From Perognathus longimembris pacificus (Eukaryota; Chordata; Mammalia; Rodentia; Heteromyidae), in assembly GCF_023159225.1 (NCBI RefSeq), contig NC_063176.1, positions 34,265,786 to 34,329,785 on the forward strand: a stretch of DNA of 64,000 nucleotides, given 5' to 3'. The first letter of the stretch is position 1; every line of letters begins with the position of its first letter. Positions 55,653-64,000 of the stretch are shown piece by piece. Under the pieces are notes generated by a model. That model ran no database searches. It was not told the DNA's origin and saw only the letters and a program-made list of their open reading frames with translations. The translations under genes and the position numbers were made by a program.

Positions 55653-56079
55653 TTATATATATGAATTTTAGAGCTTCTTATGTGTTGAAGATTTGATTGT
55701 AGTTTGTCTACTAACTTCACAGTATTTCTGAATGTATTCAAATTTATTTTCATGAGATGTGACTCTTTTTTCTTGAAGTTTTTTCATTAATATTTAAGCA
55801 TATTATCTATGTAATATCCAAGTATCTAATAATTCATTTTCACATACTAATTTGAATTAATTATTTTACATAAATACTTGAGTTTTTAAAAGTCTCTCCT
55901 ACTCCCCTTCTACCCATTTTTTCTCTATTTGGTTTGTCTCTTTGGCCCTTTAATACTAATCTCTTTATTGTAATTGAATTTTTCTTAAGTTCTCATGATT
56001 GTCCTCACTACTGTGTTTTTAAATTTTTCTGACTTTTCTCACATATATTTTTTCATTTGAATTTATGAAGGCATCATCA

Positions 56080-56330
56080 GTCAAGCCAAAGATGTGTTGG
56101 GATATTGGTATTATATTAAATGTATACTTAAGAGAATGAACATATTTCTAAGTAAGTTATGTATGCTTAGTCGTTCTTTCCATTTATTTTAATTTTCTTT
56201 CATATGGTAGAGATGTTTTCTTCAAATAAATCTTACTGATTTAATGACTTCTTCCTGGATGATTTATATTGTATGAAAACACTGTGTGTGGGATCTTGTT
56301 AGCATTGTTTTTGTTCTTGCTTGTGACTGT
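56080..56330 (-). mobile_element. Ancient L1/HAL1-type fragment
   Basis: Antisense landmarks are GATGTGTTGGGATATTGGTA, TCTTTCCATTTATTTTAATT and TCTTACTGATTTAATGACTT, in the order of L1 ORF2 just after the reverse transcriptase core. Strongly decayed. Confidence 0.45.
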
Positions 56331-56719
56331 TAGCACTTGTAAAGTAAAGCTATTGGTTTGAAGCCAACTATTGGTCTGAATTCTTTCAGATCATGTCAAG
56401 TAGCTTTTCAGTTAACATTCATCTCCATAAAATTTCAAACTGTATTCTGTATCATAAATTGTTTTAAAACATTTTCAATTGGTTCCTCTTAACAATATAG
56501 ATATTCAATTCAACAATTTTTGTTCATTTTTATCGCTGAAATGTTGTGGACTCTTGTCCTGCAAACTTTCACATAGTGGCCCCTATGTCAGAACTGAGAT
56601 ATTACTATTTATCATCCTTTTCCTTTGGAATAAAGTCAGAATTTTGACCAGCTAGCATTTAACTAATGGTCTCGTGAAATCTACTTATGTCAGATTGGCA
56701 TTTGTATCTCAAATCAGCA

Positions 56720-57125
56720 CTAAGAGAAATAAAATGTGACCCACAAATGCTAGATGCATGTTGGTTAAAATAATCTAGTGGCCACATTTAAAAAATATAA
56801 AAGGGACTAGGACGGAATGAATGTAATAATCCTTCTTAATATAAATCAAATATTAAATACCAATTTAAGTCATAATGTGATTTAAATATGTTTAACATGT
56901 ACTATCTGAATGAATGTTAATGCATGACAAGCATGTAATATGTTATCTCTAACCCTATGTATCCAAAGTATTCCATTTTTAAGTTGGTACAAAAATTGAA
57001 AATGCAGTAGTTCCCATTTGTTATTTGTACTGTTTGGTGAGTTTGGTGGGAGTGCTGTGTTTACAGAGCCCCTGCATGTGCTCAGTAACCACACAGAACC
57101 TGTGGCTGCCTTAGCACAGCTGTGG
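56720..57125 (+). mobile_element. Ancient mammalian interspersed repeat, family not assigned
   Basis: AATGTGACCCACAAATGCTA, AATCTAGTGGCCACATTTAA, TGTATCCAAAGTATTCC and CAGTAACCACACAGAACCTG occur in an order I associate with an old mammal-wide repeat ('agtagccacattaaaa...atatccaaaatatt...agccacatgtggct'). I cannot name the family with certainty. Confidence 0.45.
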
Positions 57126-60079
57126 TTATACCTACAGCATGTGTTAATATGGTAGCAATTGATGGAATGTTTTAGTCTATAAAATTTTACAATGGAAATC
57201 CCAAGTAAGCTCTTGAAAAATACATGCATAGATACACTTCTCTCAAGTAGCAACTGAAGCCTTCAGCTTCATTTTACAACAGACGGCAGCCCCATGTGTC
57301 CTCATAAAACCTCACACATGACATTAGTGCCTAGAGAACACAGATTTTTGACATAGCCCACACGACAATTTAGGGCTTTGATGAGAGTACATGAAACTTC
57401 TTTTGAGGCCTTTTCTGTTTCTATTTTTCTTTTCTCAAAAAACTTCTTTTCAATAAGAAAAAAGAAACTCTGCCTGGTGGTGTATCCATTTTCATTCAAA
57501 TGTGAACATCAACAAGGAATAGAACTTCCAATAGTGTATTTTCATGTACAGTATCCCCATAACTTCTGTGGACTAAATGGACTTTAGATCTGAGCTTCAT
57601 GGATTATTTATGCCTCTAATTGACTTGGCAAAGGGAGGTGTTGGTTTTAAATTCGGCCTCTGTTCATTATATTGTGTGAGATTTCTCTGAAGGACATGAC
57701 TGATCTGGATCCATCTGGAGCTCTACTTAATAGCTTCAAGTTAATCAGGTGAGAGTTCAGGCAGCCTAGTTCTGACTCAGGAAACCATGTTCGTGGGCCT
57801 TACAAAGAGTATAGGATTGGCTTTTGTGAATGAAGCAAATGAATAATGGCATACAGTATTAGGAGAATTAGGAGGTAGTTTGTTCAGACATCAGTCTGGA
57901 ATAGCGGAGCTTCTGTTACTGGCTTAGGACCCTCTGGTAATTTATTCCAAGAATAAGCTAATTTGGCATTAAAAAAAAAGTTTCCTTTCAACTTCTGCAA
58001 GATATTTCCCCCCTTCCACAGCCTCATCCCCATGTAGATGTAGCACTGTCCAAGTCCTGAAAATTTTTGTTTTAGGGGATGTATAATGAGCTATGACTTA
58101 GCACTCAAAGGACATGGCACGAGACCCCTGCCACTGTTTGTACTTGTAAAGACAATTCATAGCTCTCCAGGACTGGGGCCCTTGCCTTAATCAGAGAAAA
58201 GATGCTGAATCCTGACCCTGGCATTGACTCCTGGGCCTTGCTTTTATGAGACGTTCTAATGCTGAATCATCAGTTCAGCGACTTTTTCTGAAGAGTATTA
58301 GCTCACATTATTTTCATTGTTGCTCTTGAGCAGCTCATCTCAACCAGCTTTGTTACCCTATGCAGGAGCCCTTTGGTTCTGAGAACATCTATCCTCATGA
58401 CCACATGTCCTGGATCACTCGTCTGCTATATTGTCATCCTAATGGCTGACGAGTAGATCCTTTCGGTTTCCTTTCTAGTCTGTTTTACTCTATTTTATTC
58501 ATTTATTTTTCCTATCCCAGGACCTTTGGGCCTTTCTCTAACCAAACACATAAAATGGGTCTTTCTGTATAAATTTCATCCAGAGTTGATGTCCTACTCT
58601 ATTTTTCAAGCATCCTTTTGGTTCAGTCTCCTATCTATGCCAGAATAGTAGTGATAAATATTCTCAGACGCATTCAATTTTCCCAACATGGTTTAGTTTT
58701 CCTGTTTGGGGTCAGTGTTAGGGAAATGATGTAAAGATGACTGCTTGCCATCTTTAATGCGAAGTGTGTTCAATATGAGCTTTCCTGTAGTCTTGGTACT
58801 TGGTTTTCGCTAGCTTGCTTATTTGGGGATGTTGTAGTGATTAGTACTTTTATTCATCGTGCATTTTGTAGCCCACAGATTGAGTCTTTTGTAGCTGGAG
58901 GTGGGGGGAGGATACCTTAACAACTCGGTACAAGTCTTTGAAACTTCTTTGCAATTTTCTATTTCCCATGTTTTCTTCAGTGTTTCTACAGTTGCTGATT
59001 AATGCTACCATGGTATAACATACTCCACATAGGCTATTGTGGAAATTGTGAGAACTTACCACAAATCCCAAATCACCTTACTTCCCTGGTTACTAAGGTG
59101 AAGCCACATTTTGAGACTCTTAGTTGTGTAAGGCTCTTAATGTGGAGACTATCGCTTCTCTGTGGCCATGTGGCCAGGTGGTGACCCTGGCTTTAGGATG
59201 TAGGTGATGACTGTGGCTGGTGGTGAAGAATGCCTGATGCTCTGAGGGGAAAATGAACACCACACAGTCATTATGTAGAATGCATCATGTCCAAACCCCG
59301 TGTGACATTTTATAAAAATAACTCTCATTTCATCCATCTTCATTTATTTCTGCCTCTAGACTTTTCTTGGCTAGACAATAACATGACTTGTGCATTTCTG
59401 TTTTTTTTTTTTTTCGTACAAACCGAAGTTTGACCTAGTAAGGAGGAAAAGTTGTGTTATTGGTTCAGTTCAACCTCAAATGGTTACTTTTCTTTTCTTC
59501 AAAGCTCAGCAGAAGGAAGTTGGCTTTTTGTTAACTTCTAAGTGAATATAATTAGTAAAAGAATTTTTTAAAAAGAAAAAAAAGAAAACCATCCTAATTT
59601 CCCCAGATGCCTAGTTGAGTTTCCCCTGATCTTATTAAGTGATTGTCCCCATGGAATTCATCCTTGTTGTTCCTGAAACACTCTCTTACATGTTTATTTA
59701 TTTTCCCTAAGTTTCAATAGGGTAGATTTAGTCAAACCTTCATCATTTTCTTTGTATGGTGTCAGATCTTCTTCCGTATGTTTAACTGGAATTGTCCTTG
59801 CAGGTTTGGTTTGGTTTTATTTTCCACTGAAGCAAGCTAATTGAATCATTCTTTACTGTTTTTGCCTGGTAGGCTTTTGGCCAGTCTGGGTTCAGAAAAC
59901 TGGTCCTGGCAGCCACCTAGCAAGTAGAGTGCTTTGTTTTGTGACATGATACTTGAGGCCATTGCTCAGGCAGGGCTGCCCTCTCTCTCCTCAGCACTTA
60001 AGCTAATTCCTTATAAACAACTAACTTGAAGGAAAGTTAAATGAGGCACTCAAAATTCTGTAGTGATAATGAGTTCTGA

Positions 60080-60180
60080 TCTTTTCAAGCTGTGTAGCCT
60101 TGGAAATTATTTAACCTCTCTGAAAATCCCATTTCTTTGGTGAAATGGTCATAATGTATCAGTGACACTTTTGTCTGTTG
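60080..60180 (+). mobile_element. MIR SINE fragment
   Basis: CAAGCTGTGTAGCCTTGGAA, ATTATTTAACCTCTCTGAAA and GGTGAAATGGTCATAATGTA match the MIR core ('ctgtgtgaccttgggcaa...cttaacctctctg...aaaatgg'). Confidence 0.7.
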
Positions 60181-60270
60181 GAGAGCCAGCAGCAAAGTCT
60201 GGCATGTGCTAGAATCTCCTAAAGAACCTGAAACACATTGACCACTGAGTCCCATACCAAGGATTCCATT
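60181..60270 (+). mobile_element. MER5-like DNA transposon fragment
   Basis: GGCATGTGCTAGAATCTCCT, AAAGAACCTGAAACACATTG and ACCACTGAGTCCCATACC resemble the MER5A middle ('gaatcacctggagggcttgttaaaacacagattgctgggccccacc'). Short, and adjacent to a MIR. Confidence 0.4.
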
Positions 60271-60402
60271 GTTGGAATAAGAGAGTTGAAACAAAGGAAA
60301 TGGTATGTACCAGTGGTGGTGGTCCCTCAGGAAAATCTGAAGGAGGGCTTGAGAGACTTGTTGATGGGGAGAATGTGGAATGTTAAAGAGGAAGAAGTCT
60401 AG

Positions 60403-60495
60403 AAATGGAGGTGTGGCTCAAGTGATAGAGTGCCAGCCTTGAGTGGAAAAGCAAGAACACAAGGCCCTGAGCCCAAGCCCTAATACCAGTACAAT
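60403..60495 (+). mobile_element. Lone Geo-like right monomer
   Basis: GGTGTGGCTCAAGTGATAGA, GTGCCAGCCTTGAGTGGAAA and AAGGCCCTGAGCCCAAGCCC form a right monomer with neither an ID-like nor a B1-like left half. It is the only isolated copy noticed. Confidence 0.65.
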
Positions 60496-60657
60496 AGAAA
60501 GGGAGGTAGGGGTCAAAGAAGAATAGCTAAAGTTGGGAGCCCTGATGTCAAATGATAGCCAGTATTTCCTGACATAGAAAACACTCAGATGAAATGCTAA
60601 CCACTCAGTACAACACGTTAATAATAACAATAAAATTATATTTTAAGAAAACACTGA

Positions 60658-60770
60658 GCTGGCCAAGTATGGTACATACCTGAAATCACCACTCAAGAGG
60701 CCAAGGCAGGATTATTATAAATTCTGAGGACACTATGGGCTACATAAAAATGGGAGAAAAGAGAGAATGG
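60658..60770 (+). mobile_element. B1-like SINE monomer, diverged
   Basis: GCTGGCCAAGTATGGTACAT, ACCTGAAATCACCACTCAAG, AGGCCAAGGCAGGATTATTA and GGGCTACATAAAAATGGG follow the B1 order. Confidence 0.6.
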
Positions 60771-61762
60771 GAGGAAGTGGGAGGAAAGAACTCACATAGA
60801 TTGTAATAAAGGACTGAATCCCTGCTCACATCTTAGAAAAAATGAGAAAGAGTGTCCTCATTTGATAACATACATATGATTTCAGATATTTATTCTTTAT
60901 TGCATTAATCCAGATTTCAGAATTCCATCCTCTCCTTCTCCCATCTTTTCTCTGAATATTCTTTAGAACTCCAGTAAACATCATTTAATTAGTGTCTTTT
61001 TTTTTTCTGTTCCCCTGCTGTGGATGTCAGGCTGTAGGATTTGTACAGAATTGTTTGGGCTAGAGAATTCTCTCCCCAGGACTCTTGGCTCTGTAATCAG
61101 AGTTTATCAGTGTTATTTTATGTTTTCACTCTATTATTTTGACTGTTTAGATGCTTCGAACCATAGGACATTCTCCAGAGTGGAGATGGCAAATGAAAGC
61201 ACTTGCTACCAAATGAGGTCTAAATCTTCATGTCCTGAATGATTGAGATATAATCAAGCTGTTCAGATTTTAGAAGCTGAGGTTTTGAAAGGCTGGTGTT
61301 TCCTTAGTCTCCCACACAAAAGGCCCATGTCACATTACTAAACAATGGCCATGAGTGTGCCAGCAGACCTAGGAGGCTCATCTCATTCTAATTGGTGGAC
61401 TTGTGATTATTGCCTTAGGAGGTTCTTTCTGCCCTAGGTAACCTTTATTATTATGGCACTTGAAAGTTCTCAAAGCCTTTGTTCCATCTATCCCTATCTC
61501 TCATTCTATCTGTGATTTGGCACTGTGGCAATCTTACACATGTGCAGCAATCTGGCTTTAATGTCACTGAGCACTGGGGCTGAGTCTTTGGAGTTTTTCA
61601 GCCCACCAGCTGTCATTCATCACTTGCTGTCTTTTTTTTTTTTTTTGTCTAGTCACTTCTAGATAAACTAAAGGATGCTGGCCATTCTTTACTTGCTTGT
61701 ATGCATAGGACTCTTAGATCTTTCAGCCTGTCCTGTCTCGTCTAACCAGTCTTGGTGGGTTC

Positions 61763-61791
61763 TTTAATCTTGCCCACGTGGCAAGATTAAA
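61763..61791. repeat. 12-bp perfect inverted repeat around CACGT
   Basis: TTTAATCTTGCC (61763-61774) and GGCAAGATTAAA (61780-61791) are exact reverse complements, separated by CACGT. Together they contain the palindromic E-box CACGTG at 61775-61780. Confidence 0.9.
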
Positions 61792-62597
61792 ATCTGCTTG
61801 TGCAAACAAGCCATCCCAGCACCATCCCCTTTCTCAGGTTCACATAGGGTGTGATGGAGCTCTCCCACAGGTGATGGTGACTTCTCTACTTTTTTTAACC
61901 TTGTTTAGTTGACTTGTTGGATGCTTCTCCTTCTTGGCTGCAGGAATGCTTGTCATAAATGGGCCAATGTTGTGCCACACCTCTCCTGATCCTGGGTGGT
62001 GTCTATTAGGCAAAAAGCCACTGCTCCGGTATGCATAGAGTTTATTGTGCTATGTGGGCTGTGCTATGTGGTTCCCTTACCAAAGTCATAATTGGCAGGT
62101 AGGCTTTAGTTCTTTGTCAGCTGTTTGGATCGTTGAAGTTGTTAAAAAATAAAGGTACATTTTATTTCTCTTTCACACAAGGTCACAATGGAAGTAGAAG
62201 CAGGTGCCAGTCAAACTCCTCTGACTCATGCAGATAATAATATGGCATCCCAGTGATGTTAATTTGGATATTTTTGCTGCTTTCACTAAAAATGAGGACT
62301 AGTTTGTTGGAACCAATCATGTGTCTGCCTGTTTGTTATAAAATGCATCAGTAGGTCTAAAAAAAAAGAAGGTTGTAAAAATAACTACTAGCTTTCATGG
62401 TGGTTTGTTAATAATTTTTTTGGGAGTTTTGAAGGGCTAGCTCATTCATAATTACAGTTCACTTGTGACTTCCTGTGAACATGTTGCTTCTTGGCTGCAA
62501 GCTTTGACAGCACTTCACTTGGTATTGTTTTTCTGTGTGTGAAATGATAAAAACTTGCCACCTCCATTGCCATTTTAGGAGTGGTTACCTGATGACC

Positions 62598-62718
62598 ATT
62601 TAAAAATATTTTTGGTGGGTTGGGAGGGAGAATGATGAAAGAGGCAACATTGATCAAGATGCATTGTACTCACAAACAAATTTAAACACCTCTGTATAAC
62701 TACTTAAAGATAACTTTA
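62598..62718 (+). mobile_element. L1-type 3' end fragment
   Basis: GGGAGGGAGAATGATGAAAG, ATCAAGATGCATTGTACTCA and TATAACTACTTAAAGATAAC match the pair of blocks at 30660-31010. Confidence 0.55.
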
Positions 62719-62920
62719 AGGCTAGGAATATGGCCTAGTGGCAAGAGTGCTTGGCTCATATACATGAAGCCCTAGGTTCAATTCCTCAGCACCACATATA
62801 TAGAAAAGGCCAGAAGTGGCGCGGTGACTCAAGTGGCAGAGTGCTAGCCCTGAGCAAAAAGAAGTCAAGTGCTCAGGCCCTGAGTTCAAGCCCTAGGACT
62901 GGCAAAAAAAAAAAAAAAAG
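62719..62920 (+). mobile_element. IDL-Geo-type SINE (older copy)
   Basis: The left monomer has TGGCCTAGTGGCAAGAGTGC and a B box changed to GGTTCAATTCC. The right monomer has GGTGACTCAAGTGGCAGAGT and a spacer GAGCAAAAAGAAG with a small deletion after it. An A-tail ends at about 62919. Confidence 0.88.
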
Positions 62921-62941
62921 TTTAAAAAATAACTTTTTGAA

Positions 62942-63165
62942 ATTAGCTACCAATAGCTCATACCTATAGTTCTGGTTTATCAGGAGGCTGAGATCTGAGG
63001 ATCATGGGCAAAAAATAAGCCTTTTATATTCCTGTCTCCAACTGAACAGCAAAATGCCAGAAGTAGCTAGAGCTATGGTAGAGTATCAGCCTTGGGTAAA
63101 AACCAAAGCCAAGCAAGAACTAGCATCAGGCCCTGAGTTCAAGCTCCAATGCAGGCATGCACACC
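62942..63165 (+). mobile_element. Chimeric B1-like/Geo SINE, diverged
   Basis: CAATAGCTCATACCTATAGT, CAGGAGGCTGAGATCTGAGG, CCTGTCTCCAACTGAACAGC and CAGGCCCTGAGTTCAAGCTC preserve the order of modules with many changes and a shortened left monomer. It lies 20 bases after another SINE. Confidence 0.75.
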
Positions 63166-63956
63166 TCTACACCCTCCCACACACATATACCACCACCACC
63201 CGCAGTACCTTTTTGAAAGGTTAAGATCATGAAATTCTAGAGGTAGAATGGAACTTAGAAGTCATGTCTTGCAATGCAGCACCTGATACAGACTTCCAGC
63301 AACTGATTATCACTTTCCTGCTTGAAATCCTATGGATGAAGGGATCACACCTTGTAACACAGACAGCTCATTTCATTCTCAGTCAGCTCTAATTCTTAGC
63401 AAGTCCTTTCCTGCTAAGAAAGCAACACATTTATTTTCTACACATCTTGTTATGCCAAATGTCCCCTTATTTGCTCAGGAAACTCAGGCCTAAATAGAGG
63501 ACCTTCATACCTTTCACCCTTTCAATTCACCCTTTCAAAATCTTGAATTCTGAGTCTTTCATGTCATCTGCACATTTGTTCATCATATGTGTCCTTATCT
63601 TGTGATAGAAACTCAGGAGTCTGGCTCCAGAGTCACACCAATTCCTTCTAAGGGACCCTCTTGAACCAAAGCTAAGGCTTCTGAATTTGGGTCTTTAGGA
63701 TTTCTCACTGTGTCCAGTTTTACCCTATGTTTAATATATGTTTCCACTGTGTTCTCTACTTCATGCCTTTTACATATGTATTAGCCCGCTTTCATTACCA
63801 TAATGAAACAGTTGAAGCTGGGTAACCTTATAAATAAGAATTTGTATTTTGGTTCATAGATCTTGAGGTCCCTGTCAAGTGACTACCTCTCATGATGGCC
63901 CCCTCAGTCAGTTAGTTCCATGTCAGGATAGGGCATCATGTGGCATGAGACAGGAA

Positions 63957-64000
63957 ACGTGTGTGTGTGTGTGTGTGAGTGTGTGTGTGTGTGTGTGTGT
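63957..64000 (+). repeat. (GT)n microsatellite at the window edge
   Basis: At least 20 GT units with one GAGT interruption; it continues past the right edge. Confidence 0.95.

Larger units (their letters stand above)
48132..64000 (+). other. ATP8A1: ATP8A1 intron 1 (continues past the window)
   Basis: It begins with GTGAGCAGC and a GC-rich start including an 11-base G-run at 48198-48208. No later exon was recognised; I looked for the codons expected after the exon 1 boundary and found none. Unlisted parts (48.2-49.8, 51.0-51.6, 52.5-53.2, 57.2-60.0 and 61.0-62.6 kb) hold no gene or repeat that I can support. A duplicated 10-mer GTCTGATGTC/GTCTGATGTG at about 48937-48957 and the inverted repeat at 61763 are the only local structures noted. 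Confidence 0.85.

Noticed and set aside
48132..64000. Second ATP8A1 exon
   Set aside because: I looked for codons of the next expected residues (YEKTDDVSEKTS) with splice sites and found none. Intron 1 of this gene is long in other mammals as I recall, so exon 2 probably lies beyond the window.

Overview
The window is nuclear DNA of a placental mammal, and its repeats point to a rodent of the superfamily Geomyoidea (kangaroo rats, pocket mice, pocket gophers). The clearest clue is a dimeric SINE with a tRNA-Ala-like (ID-like) left half and a characteristic right half, which matches what is described for the Geomyoidea-restricted IDL-Geo family. A second SINE, with a 7SL/B1-like left half joined to the same kind of right half, is at least as common. 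No species is assigned.

The only protein-coding gene sequence I can support is the first coding exon of ATP8A1, a P4-ATPase phospholipid flippase, at 48083-48131 on the + strand. It sits at the downstream end of a CpG island/promoter (about 47590-48210) and ends in a good splice donor. Everything from 48132 to the right edge is ATP8A1 intron 1, and no second exon was seen. The 47 kb to the left is intergenic DNA upstream of ATP8A1 and is built almost entirely from transposable elements of different ages.

Left arm (1-17.8 kb): L1 3' ends, ancient L1 fragments, several LTR-like segments between 6.8 and 9.6 kb, MaLR-type LTR fragments, and SINEs of both dimeric families. Centre (17.8-25.3 kb): a full-length L1 on the - strand, 7.47 kb long and flanked by a 12-bp target-site duplication, with a 5'UTR, ORF1 broken by one frameshift, ORF2 open apart from three premature stop codons, and a 3'UTR with a polypurine tract. 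Right of it (25.3-47.6 kb): rearranged short L1 copies, an LTR nested inside a 5'-truncated L1 (29.8-30.6 kb), a solo LTR with a perfect 6-bp duplication (35.5-36.1 kb), a truncated L1 with a 15-bp duplication, three nearly identical young IDL-Geo copies, an MLT2-like LTR and an old L1 split by a SINE. Intron 1 (48.1-64 kb): MIR, L2 and MER5-type relics, SINEs, microsatellites, and a 12-bp perfect inverted repeat around an E-box.

Apart from the ATP8A1 exon and the dead L1 frames, open frames in the window are short and coincide with repeats or GC-rich DNA. I see no operon-like, CRISPR-like or novel gene system. The most informative signals are about transposable elements: recent SINE activity, one right monomer shared by two SINE families, nested insertions with readable duplications, and a nearly intact L1.
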